Positions 27,123 to 35,905 of a DNA stretch of 64,000 bases are shown one piece after another. Numbering within the stretch: position 1 is the first letter of the stretch; each line of letters begins with the position of its first letter. The DNA is taken from positions 1 through 64,000 of the forward strand of contig CAYTUK010000010.1 of the NCBI GenBank assembly GCA_964441285.1, written 5' to 3'. This stretch comes from S010-25 sp964441285. GTDB taxonomy: Bacteria > Pseudomonadota > Gammaproteobacteria > SZUA-229. Below the pieces are notes generated by a model that was not told the DNA's origin, made no database searches, and saw nothing but the letters and a program-made list of their open reading frames with translations. Both the position numbers and the translations under genes were made by a program.

Positions 27123-27743
27123 ATGAAACCAGGCACACACCGATTAATTTTTATATCTGTCATTATTTTAAGCAGCCAGTTAGGAATCGCCTATGCCGAT
27201 GGTAATGGTAATAACCAGAACCCCTGGTCACCGTCTTACCATTCACCCCGATATACGCAATACAATACGCAACAGCGGCAACCTGGTTATACATCGACTC
27301 CTGGGGCACAATATCCGCCACACCCCCAACAGCCGAATAATTCCTGGCAACAACCCTCCTCTTCACCGCAACCCTTTCGACCAGGTGCTCATAGATATAC
27401 CACAAACCAGTTTCCACCCTATAACTCACCAGCCATTAACCGCCCCACTTATAATCTGTATAACGCCCCCTATTATAATAATCGCTGGGGTAATCGCTGG
27501 AATAATTATAGGAATAACGCCTGGGGCCGCAGTGGACCAGAGCGCTGGATGAACCCGAATAAACGTAATCTGGCGCAAGATTGGAATGACATGCTGAATG
27601 CGCCCAGTCGTATGGGAACAATGCCCGGAGGTTGGTCTGCTCCTTCTGTCAGTATGCCAAATCCAGTGAATGTCAGTAATCAGTTTGAAAATAATGCGAG
27701 AAGATTACCGGATCAAATGCAAAATATGAATATGGGGCATTAA
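27123..27743 (+). CDS. secreted low-complexity Pro/Asn/Tyr/Trp-rich protein
   Basis: Protein of 206 aa with a Sec signal peptide (hydrophobic ISVIILSSQLGIAYADG, cleavage probably after AYA). The mature part is rich in Pro, Gln, Asn, Ser and Tyr over about residues 27-115. A Trp/Asn/Arg-rich stretch follows (NNRWGNRWNNYRNNAWGR, about 118-135), then PERWMNPNKRNLAQDWNDML and a Met-rich end. No enzyme domain is visible. The composition and the NPNK/DW motif recall sulfur-globule and other structural envelope proteins, but no homology can be claimed. It is followed after 52 bp by a NYN nuclease gene. Confidence 0.75.
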   Translation: MKPGTHRLIFISVIILSSQLGIAYADGNGNNQNPWSPSYHSPRYTQYNTQQRQPGYTSTPGAQYPPHPQQPNNSWQQPSSSPQPFRPGAHRYTTNQFPPYNSPAINRPTYNLYNAPYYNNRWGNRWNNYRNNAWGRSGPERWMNPNKRNLAQDWNDMLNAPSRMGTMPGGWSAPSVSMPNPVNVSNQFENNARRLPDQMQNMNMGH

Positions 27744-27795
27744 TTATTAGACATGTTAGTCGATAATACTCAATGTATCATAGCGATCTGTCATA

Positions 27796-28281
27796 GTGTC
27801 TGATACAGCTAAAAAAATCGCTCTTTTTGTTGATGTGCAAAATATTTATTACACCACTCGTGATATCTATGGCCGCCAGTTTAATTACCGAAAACTCTGG
27901 CGGCGCATTAGTTCTGAAGGAGAAATTATTTCAGCAACCGCTTATGCCATTCATCGTGGGAATGACAAACAACTGAAATTTCAGGCAGCATTAAAACATA
28001 TTGGTTTTGAGGTAAAGCTTAAACCCTATATACAGCGCAGTGATGGCTCTGCAAAAGGGGACTGGGATGTTGGCATTAGCCTTGATGTGATGGAAACGGC
28101 ACAAAACGTTAATACCGTTATACTGCTTTCGGGTGACGGTGATTTTGATTTATTACTGCAAAGAATCAACACGAAATATGGCGTTAATACCGAAGTTTAT
28201 GGTGTCCCTGCGCTCACCGCTAACTCACTGATTGAAGCAAGCAATATCTATCACCGTATAGAAGAAGATTTGCTCTTATGA
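27796..28281 (+). CDS. NYN domain (LabA/PIN-like) protein
   Basis: Predicted RNA-processing nuclease of 161 aa with a PIN-like fold. Acidic metal-binding residues are in place: IALFVDVQNIYY at the N-terminus, KGDWDVGISLDVM in the middle, and ILLSGDGDFDLLLQRI, the NYN hallmark. It starts at GTG (27796); no alternative in-frame start would keep the FVDVQN motif. Members of the LabA-like subgroup occur in many proteobacteria with unknown substrates. Confidence 0.88.
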   Translation: MSDTAKKIALFVDVQNIYYTTRDIYGRQFNYRKLWRRISSEGEIISATAYAIHRGNDKQLKFQAALKHIGFEVKLKPYIQRSDGSAKGDWDVGISLDVMETAQNVNTVILLSGDGDFDLLLQRINTKYGVNTEVYGVPALTANSLIEASNIYHRIEEDLLL

Positions 28282-28330
28282 TTTTACTGTTACCAAAACG
28301 TACAGAAGATTTAAAATTTGTGAATTCAAG

Positions 28331-28357
28331 ATAGTTGGGCTTAAATAGTTGGGTTAA
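28331..28357 (+). repeat. short tandem duplication (13-14 bp x 2)
   Basis: ATAGTTGGGCTTAA is followed directly by ATAGTTGGGTTAA, a duplicate with one base missing. It lies in the 3' region of the NYN gene, before the csp terminator. Confidence 0.5.
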
Positions 28358-28391
28358 AACGACTAAAGCCGAAAGTTAATCTTTTTTGCAT

Positions 28392-28421
28392 AAAAAACCC
28401 CCACGTTTTACCGTGGAGGTT
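28392..28421 (-). terminator. rho-independent terminator of csp
   Basis: On the minus strand AACCTCCACG pairs with CGTGGGGGTT (one mismatch) around a short loop and is followed by a run of T. It lies 24-53 bp after the cold-shock gene. The A-run on the other side means it may also end plus-strand transcripts of the NYN gene. Confidence 0.85.
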
Positions 28422-28444
28422 TTGCACAAACCTTAACGTAACAA

Positions 28445-28645
28445 TTAGGCCTGTACGTTAACTGCCTGCGGACCTTTAGGGCCATCTTCTACTTCAAAAG
28501 TCACTTGCTGGCCTTCAGCCAGTGTGCGAAAACCGTCACTTGAAATAGCAGAAAAGTGAACAAAAACATCTTTTCCACCATCGGTAGGAGAAATAAAACC
28601 GAAACCCTTGGATTCGTTAAACCATTTAACGGTTCCTGTTGCCAT
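28445..28645 (-). CDS. cold-shock domain protein (CspA family)
   Basis: Single-stranded nucleic-acid binding protein of 66 aa with the five-strand OB fold. RNP1 is KGFGFI and RNP2 is DVFVHFS; the start is MATGTVKWFNESKG. It acts as an RNA chaperone that melts mRNA structure, often at low temperature. The ATG at 28645 is chosen over 28660 because GAGGTG precedes it at 5 bp and it gives the standard N-terminus. It has a leader of about 150 nt with a 5' hairpin and its own terminator, and is divergent from rhlE. Confidence 0.95.
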   Translation of the reverse strand: MATGTVKWFNESKGFGFISPTDGGKDVFVHFSAISSDGFRTLAEGQQVTFEVEDGPKGPQAVNVQA

Positions 28646-28761
28646 GATGCACCTCATCAAATATTAAATTATTTATTAAATTAGTAGTATGTTACAAATC
28701 TTACGAGGAAATTAACAAGAGTACTTCATGACAAAAACCCGGATAGAAAATGTAGCGCCAT

Positions 28762-28794
28762 GTAGTGCTTTTGGCTTTTACCCAAAAGCACTAC
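28762..28794 (-). promoter_or_regulatory. 5' leader hairpin of csp mRNA
   Basis: GTAGTGCTTTTGG (28762-28774) pairs perfectly with CCAAAAGCACTAC (28782-28794) around a 7-nt loop. From the predicted promoter the transcript would begin only a few nucleotides before this 13-bp stem. A long structured leader is known for temperature-responsive cspA mRNAs; the equivalence here is inferred. Confidence 0.65.
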
Positions 28795-28804
28795 GTAGAT
28801 GCCT

Positions 28805-28832
28805 ATTATAAGGTACAAAAAAGTAAATTCAA
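28805..28832 (-). promoter_or_regulatory. sigma70-type promoter of csp
   Basis: On the minus strand TTGAAT (28832-28827) and a perfect TATAAT (28810-28805) are separated by 16 bp. The start would be near 28798, giving a leader of about 153 nt. Confidence 0.65.
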
Positions 28833-28926
28833 GCATTTAACTTCATCTATTCAGTGATAACCTGCCGTTTTAATTATCGAGTATTTTAGTGCAACCCTGT
28901 TTTAACCCAGATAGTTCATAATGTAA

Positions 28927-28956
28927 TGGACTGTTTAAAATGTTTTCGTATATAAT
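28927..28956 (+). promoter_or_regulatory. sigma70-type promoter of rhlE
   Basis: TGGACT (28927-28932) and a perfect TATAAT (28951-28956) are 18 bp apart. Transcription would start near 28963, leaving a leader of about 160 nt before the helicase ATG. Confidence 0.6.
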
Positions 28957-28971
28957 AGGCCGCTTATTTAT

Positions 28972-28991
28972 GGTGCACTTCGGTCTGCACC
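28972..28991 (+). promoter_or_regulatory. 5' leader hairpin of rhlE mRNA
   Basis: GGTGCA (28972-28977) and TGCACC (28986-28991) flank an 8-nt loop that includes CTTCGG. It lies about 9 nt from the predicted start of transcription, mirroring the position of the hairpin in the divergent csp leader. Confidence 0.5.
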
Positions 28992-29123
28992 TGTTGAATA
29001 GCGGCGATCTTTCCCGCATCACCTCAAAACATTAAAGTTTGTTTCCGCCTGGACCGATCCTGAACATGACCAAACCATGTTTATTGCGTAGGTCGATTCG
29101 TCAGTTCTGGAGAACATCATAAC

Positions 29124-30410
29124 ATGGCATTTAAATCTCTCGGCCTCCTCGCCGAATTACACCGCGCTGTATCCGAAAAAGGCTACACCGCACCGACTCC
29201 AATCCAGCAACAGGCAATCCCTCTTATCCTTGAAGGTCGTGACCTGATGGGTGGTGCGCAAACAGGCACAGGCAAAACCGCTGGTTTCACCTTGCCGCTG
29301 CTACAAAGGTTAATGGCTTCGAGCAGACCGACTAAAGGCCGCCGTGTTATCCGTGCACTGGTGCTTACTCCAACCCGGGAACTGGCCGCTCAAGTAAGTG
29401 AAAGTGTCCGTGACTATGGTAAACATTTGCCACTACGCTCTATGGTCGTTTTTGGTGGTGTCAGCATTAACCCGCAAAAAATAAAGCTAATTAAAGGCGT
29501 TGATATTCTAATCGCCACACCAGGTAGGCTACTAGACCACGTTGGTCAGAAATCAGTGAATCTCGCCAATGTTGAGATTCTGGTACTTGATGAAGCTGAC
29601 CGTATGCTTGATATGGGATTTATTCACGACATCCGCAAAGTTCTTGCTCTGGTCCCAAAAAATAAACAGACGCTCCTGTTTTCGGCCACTTTCTCTCAAG
29701 AAATCAAAAAACTGGCCAATGGATTACTCAACTCTCCTGCTCTAATTGAAGTTGCACAAAGAAACACGACATCAGAAACTGTGACTCAGGTCGTTCATCC
29801 GGTTGATAAAAACCGCAAGCGAGAATTGCTGTCTTTTTTAATCGGCTCAAATAACTGGCAGCAGGTACTGGTTTTTACCCGCACTAAACATGGTGCCAAT
29901 CGACTAACTAAACAGTTAATCGGGGATGGCATCAGCGCAGCCGCAATACATGGTAATAAAAGTCAGGGCGCACGCACTCGAGCACTGGCAGAATTCAAAT
30001 CAGGTGATGTGCGCGTACTGGTTGCAACCGATATTGCCGCGCGTGGGCTGGATATAAACCAGTTACCGCATGTGGTGAATTTTGAGCTACCGAATGTAGC
30101 TGAAGATTACGTGCATCGCATAGGCCGTACCGGTCGCGCAGGCAATGAAGGTGAGGCACTATCACTGGTGTGTGTCGATGAACTAAAGTTACTTGCAGAC
30201 ATCGAACGGCTAATAAAAAACAACATTCCTAAAGTTATATTTGATGATTTTACCCCTGATGCTTCCATCAAAGCAGAACCCATAACCAGAGGCCGTGGGA
30301 ACCAGCAGAGAAATTCATCAAAACCCACGAGAAAAAAATTCAATAATAGAAATGCAACGAATAAAAGAAGCACTAATCGTACCCGTTATGCTACACAAAA
30401 TACACGTTAA
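29124..30410 (+). CDS. rhlE: DEAD-box RNA helicase, RhlE-like
   Basis: ATP-dependent RNA helicase of 428 aa. Motifs are in order: Q motif PTPIQQQAIPLIL, Walker A AQTGTGKT, PTRELAAQV, DEAD in VLDEADRMLD, SAT in LFSATFS, VFTRTKHGANRLT, VATDIAARGLDI and HRIGRTGRAG. The C-terminal 60 residues are a basic, Arg/Asn-rich tail typical of RhlE proteins. It remodels structured RNA and probably supports ribosome assembly and mRNA decay, especially in the cold. It is divergent from csp, has a long leader, and is followed 29 bp on by ybiT. Confidence 0.92.
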   Translation: MAFKSLGLLAELHRAVSEKGYTAPTPIQQQAIPLILEGRDLMGGAQTGTGKTAGFTLPLLQRLMASSRPTKGRRVIRALVLTPTRELAAQVSESVRDYGKHLPLRSMVVFGGVSINPQKIKLIKGVDILIATPGRLLDHVGQKSVNLANVEILVLDEADRMLDMGFIHDIRKVLALVPKNKQTLLFSATFSQEIKKLANGLLNSPALIEVAQRNTTSETVTQVVHPVDKNRKRELLSFLIGSNNWQQVLVFTRTKHGANRLTKQLIGDGISAAAIHGNKSQGARTRALAEFKSGDVRVLVATDIAARGLDINQLPHVVNFELPNVAEDYVHRIGRTGRAGNEGEALSLVCVDELKLLADIERLIKNNIPKVIFDDFTPDASIKAEPITRGRGNQQRNSSKPTRKKFNNRNATNKRSTNRTRYATQNTR

Positions 30411-30439
30411 ACCATAACCACCTTTACCTGGAATAAATC

Positions 30440-32053
30440 ATGTTATCTACTGCAAATGTCACCATGCAATTTGGTGCCAAACCACTATTTGAGAATGTTT
30501 CTGTCAAGTTCGGCGAAGGTAATCGCTATGGTCTGATTGGCGCAAACGGCTGTGGTAAATCCACCTTTATGAAAATCCTGGGTGAGGATCTTGAACCAAC
30601 ATCAGGGAACATTTCAAGAGATGCGGGCGAACGCATTGGCAAATTAAAACAGGATCAGTTTGCCTACGAAGAATACAATGTTATTGATACCGTTATTATG
30701 GGACATGAAGAGTTATGGGCAATTAAATCTGAGCGTGATGCCATTTATGCTAACCCGGAAATGACTGAGGCCGATGGAATTCGTGCCGGTGAACTGGAAG
30801 CTGAGTTTGCTGAAATGGATGGTTATACCGCTGAGTCGCGTGCCGGTGAATTATTACTCGGTGTTGGCATCCCCATTGAACAACATAATGGATTAATGGG
30901 CGGCATTGCACCAGGCTGGAAATTGCGCGTATTACTGGCACAGGTTTTATTTTCGGACCCGGACATTATGCTACTGGACGAGCCCACCAACAACCTCGAC
31001 ATCAATACTATTCGCTGGCTTGAAGGCATCTTAAAAGAACGCAACTGCACGATGATTATTATTTCACATGATCGTCATTTCTTAAATAGCATCTGCACAC
31101 ATATGGCTGACCTCGATTACGGTGAAATACGCATGTACCCCGGCTCTTATGATGAATATATGACTGCCTCCACTCAGGCCAGTGAGCGCCTGCACGCGGA
31201 CAATGCAAAGAAAAAGGCCCAGATTGCTGAACTCAGAAGTTTTGTTAGCCGGTTTTCTGCCAATGCATCTAAATCAAAACAGGCCACTTCCCGTGCAAAA
31301 CAAATAGATAAAATTCAGCTGGAAAAAGTAAAACCTTCCAGTCGGCAGAACCCATATATCAATTTTGTACAAAGCAAAAAACTACACCGTCTTGCCCTCG
31401 AAGTCGAAGGTCTGACTAAAAAGTTTGATGAAGTCCTATTTTCTAACATTAAATTGATGCTAGAAGTCGGCGAACGCATTGCTATTATTGGACCAAATGG
31501 AATCGGTAAAACCACTTTACTGCGCTGTCTGGTTGATGATCTTAAAGCCACTTCCGGTAGCATAAAATGGTCGGAGAACTCCACACTGGGCTATTACGCA
31601 CAGGATCATGCTGCCGACTTTAAAGAAAATACATCGCTATTCGACTGGATGAATCAATGGCGTAAGCCTGGTGATGATGAACAGGTTATTCGCGGCATAC
31701 TTGGACGACTGTTATTTTCCCAGGATGACATTAAAAAACCGATTAATATTATCTCCGGTGGCGAGCAGGGACGAATGATCTTTGGCAAACTGATGCTGCA
31801 ACAGGATAATATTCTGTTAATGGATGAACCGACCAACCATCTGGATATGGAGTCCATTGAATCACTCAATCAGGCACTGGAAAATTACCCCGGTACTTTA
31901 ATTTTTGTCAGTCACGACCGTGAATTTGTCTCCTCATTAGCGACACGCATTATCGAGTTAACACCTGATGGAGTCGTCGACTTCCACGGCAGTTATGAAG
32001 AATACTTACGCAGTCAGGAAAAAGACCAGGGCAAATTCAACAAGGCGAACTAA
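30440..32053 (+). CDS. ybiT: ABC-F family ATPase YbiT
   Basis: Soluble tandem-ATPase protein of 537 aa that acts on ribosomes rather than membranes. Two nucleotide domains are joined by the charged P-site linker (ERLHADNAKKKAQIAELRSF). First domain: Walker A GANGCGKST, Walker B IMLLDEPTNNLD. Second: GPNGIGKTT, signature SGGEQGRM, LLMDEPTNHLD. Close agreement along the whole length with E. coli YbiT (opening NVTMQFG.KPLFENVSVKFG) makes the name safe. ABC-F proteins relieve or regulate stalled translation. It lies downstream of rhlE on the same strand, so both could serve RNA and ribosome quality control. Confidence 0.94.
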   Translation: MLSTANVTMQFGAKPLFENVSVKFGEGNRYGLIGANGCGKSTFMKILGEDLEPTSGNISRDAGERIGKLKQDQFAYEEYNVIDTVIMGHEELWAIKSERDAIYANPEMTEADGIRAGELEAEFAEMDGYTAESRAGELLLGVGIPIEQHNGLMGGIAPGWKLRVLLAQVLFSDPDIMLLDEPTNNLDINTIRWLEGILKERNCTMIIISHDRHFLNSICTHMADLDYGEIRMYPGSYDEYMTASTQASERLHADNAKKKAQIAELRSFVSRFSANASKSKQATSRAKQIDKIQLEKVKPSSRQNPYINFVQSKKLHRLALEVEGLTKKFDEVLFSNIKLMLEVGERIAIIGPNGIGKTTLLRCLVDDLKATSGSIKWSENSTLGYYAQDHAADFKENTSLFDWMNQWRKPGDDEQVIRGILGRLLFSQDDIKKPINIISGGEQGRMIFGKLMLQQDNILLMDEPTNHLDMESIESLNQALENYPGTLIFVSHDREFVSSLATRIIELTPDGVVDFHGSYEEYLRSQEKDQGKFNKAN

Positions 32054-32145
32054 GCGGTTTTTTCATTAAACGCCAGGCTGTTAGTAAGCACCCTTTATAC
32101 CCGTTTAAGCCATCTTAATGATAGCCTGAGTTTAGTGTAAAAAGA

Positions 32146-33345
32146 ATGCCACCTAAAACTACACTCGCAGATGTTCTTGTTATCGGTGCCAGCGCTTCAG
32201 GTTTAATGTGCGCCATCGAAGCGGGTAAACGTGGACGCAAAGTGATTGTGCTCGACCATGCGAGTAAAGCCGGTAAAAAAATCCTTATGTCTGGCGGTGG
32301 ACATTGTAACTTTACCAATAAGGAGATTAGCCCAAGTCATTTTATTTCTCATAACCCCCATTTTTGCAAATCCGCTTTAAGTCGATATACCCAGTGGGAT
32401 TTTATCGCCCTGGTAGAACAATATAACATTCTCTATCATGACCAGGGTGCTGGGAAATTATTTTGTGACAACAGCGCTAGAGACATTCTTAATATGTTGC
32501 TCAAAGAATGTAAAAAAGCCAGAGTAAGCATACAGCTCAGGTGCGAAATTAAAAAAATAGTAAAAGACAAAAATACAGAAAATTCTACTTTTATAATTAA
32601 CACCTCAACAGGAAATTATCAGGCAACAGCTTTGGTTATCGCCAGCGGTGGTTTATCTATTCCAAAAATGTGTGCAAGTCCATTAGGTTATAAAATTGGT
32701 GAACAGTTTGACCACCACATCTGGCCAACATCAGCAGGACTTGTACCCTTTACATTGCAACCACACCACAGGGAAAAGCTTGAGAAACTGTCCGGCATTT
32801 CGGTTAATAGCAATGTAAGTAATAAACGTAACCAGTTTAAAGAAAACATTCTTTTCACCCACCGAGGTTTAAGCGGCCCTGCCATCTTACAAATTTCATC
32901 TTACTGGCAGCCAGGTGAAAACATCAATATAAACCTGTTACCTGATATTGATGTTGTAAAATTTCTAACAACACAACGTTCCAGACAACCAGACATTAAA
33001 TTAAAAATGGCGTTGAGAAAAGTTTTACCTAAACGGTTACTACCTGTCCTGCTTGGCACACAGGTAGAAAAACCTTTACAGGAGATTTCTCAAACTCAGT
33101 TAGTTTCTATTGCCAGACAAATTCAGCACTGGGAAATTAAACCTGGTGGCACTGAAGGGTATCGTACTGCCGAAGTTACTTTGGGAGGCATTGACTGTAA
33201 TGAACTGTCATCCAGAACGCTGGAATCAAAAAAAACTGCTGGACTGTATTTTATTGGGGAAGTTGTTGATGTAAGCGGCTGGTTAGGCGGCTACAATTTT
33301 CAGTGGGCCTGGTCGTCAGGCTGGTGTGCTGGGCAAGTGGTGTAA
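32146..33345 (+). CDS. NAD(P)/FAD-dependent oxidoreductase, HI0933/YhiN family
   Basis: Flavoprotein of 399 aa. The FAD-binding Rossmann motif is VIGASASGLMCAIEAGKRG, followed by the family hallmark KILMSGGGHCNFTN and, at the C-terminus, GGYNFQWAWSSGWCAG. AEVTLGGI and GLYFIGEVVDVSGWLGG are also typical. Members include YhiN and the bile-acid enzyme BaiN; physiological substrates in most bacteria are unknown. It converges with the polysaccharide gene wbpP, whose stop is 23 bp away. Confidence 0.88.
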   Translation: MPPKTTLADVLVIGASASGLMCAIEAGKRGRKVIVLDHASKAGKKILMSGGGHCNFTNKEISPSHFISHNPHFCKSALSRYTQWDFIALVEQYNILYHDQGAGKLFCDNSARDILNMLLKECKKARVSIQLRCEIKKIVKDKNTENSTFIINTSTGNYQATALVIASGGLSIPKMCASPLGYKIGEQFDHHIWPTSAGLVPFTLQPHHREKLEKLSGISVNSNVSNKRNQFKENILFTHRGLSGPAILQISSYWQPGENININLLPDIDVVKFLTTQRSRQPDIKLKMALRKVLPKRLLPVLLGTQVEKPLQEISQTQLVSIARQIQHWEIKPGGTEGYRTAEVTLGGIDCNELSSRTLESKKTAGLYFIGEVVDVSGWLGGYNFQWAWSSGWCAGQVV

Positions 33346-33368
33346 AGTATTGGGTTACCGAACCCATG

Positions 33369-34400
33369 TCAGTGAAAAAGATTTTGCACATACCATTTTA
33401 AGGCAATGTCCATGCCTTCGTTTATTCTATGTGTTGGTTCATAACCTAATCGCTGCTTTGCTTTTGAAATATCAGCCAGTGAATGACGAACATCCCCAGC
33501 ACGAAAATCTCTATACACAGGCCGGCTATCTGATAAATGTGGAAATGCTTCAACCAGTCCCGCTCTGATGGATTCATATAACGCATTCAATGTAGTGCGA
33601 TCACCAAGTGCTACATTGTAGACATTATTCACTGCATTATCGTCTTTTGTGGTAGCCGCTAGAATATTCATCTGAATAGCATTATCTATATAACAGAAAT
33701 CACGACTGGTTTCGCCATCACCATTAATATAAACGACTTCATCTGCGATCATCGAGGCGACCCATTTTGGGATAACCGCAGCGTAGGCACCATCGGGATC
33801 CTGACGTTGTCCAAATATATTAAAATAGCGTAGCCCGATAGTTTTAAAATTATAGGTACGGGCAAAAACCTGTGCATACAACTCATTCACCACTTTGGTT
33901 ACTGCATAAGGGGAGAGTGGATTACCTATTTTATTTTCAACTTTCGGCAGCTCAGGATGATCACCATAAGTTGAACTGGAAGCCGCATAAACAAATCTAT
34001 TTACTTTTGCATCGCGTGCGGCAACCAGCACATTTAAAAATCCAGAAATATTGGTCTCATTTGTCGTGATGGGGTCTTCAAGTGAACGTGGCACAGAACC
34101 CAGTGCTGCCTGATGGAGAACATAGTCAACTGAATCACAGGCCTGCCTGCAACTTGTGAGGTTACAAATATCAGCCTCTATTAAGCTGAAATTCTCCCAC
34201 TGTTGCGCATTAATCCGTTGTTGTACCTGATCAAGATTGTGTTGATGCCCGGTGGAAAAATTATCCAGGCCAACAACTATCTGATTATTTTTTAGTAATG
34301 TTTCAAGCAGGTTCGAACCAATAAAACCTGCGACACCCGTCACTAACCATTTTTTGGGTGAACTATTTAATTCTGTTAAGACCTGTTTGTATCTGGACAT
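33369..34400 (-). CDS. wbpP: UDP-N-acetylhexosamine 4-epimerase, WbpP/TviC type
   Basis: Short-chain dehydrogenase-fold epimerase of 343 aa that interconverts UDP-GlcNAc(A) and UDP-GalNAc(A). The NAD-binding motif is VTGVAGFIGSNLLE; the catalytic part is YAASSSTYGDHPELPKVE with YAVTK (Tyr-x3-Lys). The N-terminal extension before the Rossmann motif (about 18 aa) is characteristic of WbpP/TviC and separates it from GalE. It ends the minus-strand manC-ugd-wbpO-wbpP group, 6 bp after wbpO, forming the usual Vi-antigen/B-band pair with it. Confidence 0.88.
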   Translation of the reverse strand: MSRYKQVLTELNSSPKKWLVTGVAGFIGSNLLETLLKNNQIVVGLDNFSTGHQHNLDQVQQRINAQQWENFSLIEADICNLTSCRQACDSVDYVLHQAALGSVPRSLEDPITTNETNISGFLNVLVAARDAKVNRFVYAASSSTYGDHPELPKVENKIGNPLSPYAVTKVVNELYAQVFARTYNFKTIGLRYFNIFGQRQDPDGAYAAVIPKWVASMIADEVVYINGDGETSRDFCYIDNAIQMNILAATTKDDNAVNNVYNVALGDRTTLNALYESIRAGLVEAFPHLSDSRPVYRDFRAGDVRHSLADISKAKQRLGYEPTHRINEGMDIALKWYVQNLFH

Positions 34401-34406
34401 AAGAAA

Positions 34407-35684
34407 TTATAACCTGGCATCAACTTCATTTGCAGAAAATATGTATTTAATATCATAAAGCAGATGGCTTTTTTTACCGTATGAACGGATATTTTTAACG
34501 CCCATTTCAATAAACTGTTTATGCCCTACTGCAAGAACAATGGCATCATAGTGATCGGTTTCAAGTTGCGTTACCAGTGTAATATCGTATTCATGTTTGG
34601 CCTCATCGCTATCAACCCAGGGATCATAAACATCGACATTTGCGCCATAACTCTGGAGTTCGTCAATTATATCCGTGACACGAGTATTACGTAAATCTGG
34701 ACAGTTTTCCTTAAAAGTTAAACCCATGATAAGAATATTTGCATTGTTGACATGGATCTGCTTTTGCACCATTAGCTTTACCAGCTGTGAAACCACGTAA
34801 CAGCCCATATTATCGTTTAGGCGACGACCGGCAAGAATCATCTCTGGATTATAACCAATTTCCTGTGCCTTATGCGTCAGGTAGTAAGGGTCTACTCCAA
34901 TGCAGTGGCCACCAACCAAACCAGGACGAAATGGTAAAAAATTCCATTTTGTACCGGCTGCCTTAAGCACTTCCTCCGTATCAATATTCAGTCGATTAAA
35001 AATTAAGGCCAGTTCATTAATCAGTGCGATATTGACATCACGCTGAGTATTCTCAATAACTTTTGCTGCTTCAGCAACACGAATTGAACTGGCTTTATAT
35101 GTACCTGCCGTAATAATTTGCTGGTACAGGTGGTCAACAAAATCTGCAACTTCGGGCGTGGAACCTGAAGTTACTTTTAATATAGTGGAAACTCGATGCT
35201 CCTTGTCTCCTGGATTAATGCGTTCGGGACTGTATCCAGCATAAAAGTCAGTATTAAAAACTAGCCCTGATTGCGCTTCGATAACTGGAACACAGACTTC
35301 TTCTGTTGCACCAGGATAAACGGTCGACTCATAAATAACAATATCACCGCGAGAAAGAATGCCACCTAACATGAAACTGGCTTTTTCCAGTGGTGTCAGG
35401 TCTGGTTTTTTATATTTATCAATGGGTGTGGGAACAGTAACGATGTAAACATTGCAAGCACGTAGATCCTCACTATTACAACTATAGGTAAGCTTCGATG
35501 CCTGTCCGAGCTCTTCACTACTCACTTCCAGCGTGCTATCAATGCCTTTATTTAGCGCATTAATCCGCGACTGGTTAATATCAAAACCTAGTACGGGGAA
35601 TTTTCTACCAAATTCTGCCGCTAGAGGCAAACCAACATAACCAAGACCAATAATTGCGATTTTTGTTTCATCTAAACTGAACAT
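34407..35684 (-). CDS. wbpO: UDP-N-acetylhexosamine 6-dehydrogenase, WbpO/TviB type
   Basis: Nucleotide-sugar dehydrogenase of 425 aa. NAD motif GLGYVGLPLAAEFG, PTPIDKYKKPDLTPL substrate-loop motif, YESTVYPGATEEVC, and the catalytic Cys in GLVGGHCIGVDPYYLT. These indicate an enzyme oxidising UDP-GlcNAc or UDP-GalNAc to the uronic acid rather than UDP-glucose dehydrogenase. It is paired with wbpP, so the product is probably UDP-GalNAcA for capsule, Vi-like polymer or O-antigen. A palindromic element copy lies just upstream, between it and ugd. Confidence 0.9.
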   Translation of the reverse strand: MFSLDETKIAIIGLGYVGLPLAAEFGRKFPVLGFDINQSRINALNKGIDSTLEVSSEELGQASKLTYSCNSEDLRACNVYIVTVPTPIDKYKKPDLTPLEKASFMLGGILSRGDIVIYESTVYPGATEEVCVPVIEAQSGLVFNTDFYAGYSPERINPGDKEHRVSTILKVTSGSTPEVADFVDHLYQQIITAGTYKASSIRVAEAAKVIENTQRDVNIALINELALIFNRLNIDTEEVLKAAGTKWNFLPFRPGLVGGHCIGVDPYYLTHKAQEIGYNPEMILAGRRLNDNMGCYVVSQLVKLMVQKQIHVNNANILIMGLTFKENCPDLRNTRVTDIIDELQSYGANVDVYDPWVDSDEAKHEYDITLVTQLETDHYDAIVLAVGHKQFIEMGVKNIRSYGKKSHLLYDIKYIFSANEVDARL

Positions 35685-35761
35685 CTTTCCCCATCCTTTT
35701 TTGAATCATGAAGGCTTACAGAATAACTCGTTGTAATCACTTAATCAGATCATCCCTAGTT

Positions 35762-35889
35762 ACTAACCGGACGGATGAAAAAGCTACTTATTATTAAGAC
35801 ACGCTGTCAATCCATCCATGTAAGCTCGACACACACATCCCTGTGAATGACGGTTTTGAATAATAAGTAGTTTTTTCATCCGTTTCAGT
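35762..35889 (+). repeat. palindromic interspersed element, copy E
   Basis: About 128 bp. Ends are ACTAAC on the left and GTTTCAGT on the right. The arms (AGCTACTTATTATT against AATAATAAGTAGTT) match each other but differ from the arms of other copies. The core has the same orientation as copy A although the outer ends are in the opposite order, so the core is flipped relative to its ends. It lies between ugd and wbpO. Strand is set by the core. Confidence 0.85.
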
Positions 35890-35905
35890 AATGACACCCA
35901 ACAAC

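Noticed and set aside
33326..33568. Plus-strand 80-aa frame over the end of wbpP
   Set aside because: It overlaps the antisense of a well-supported gene and has no family features.
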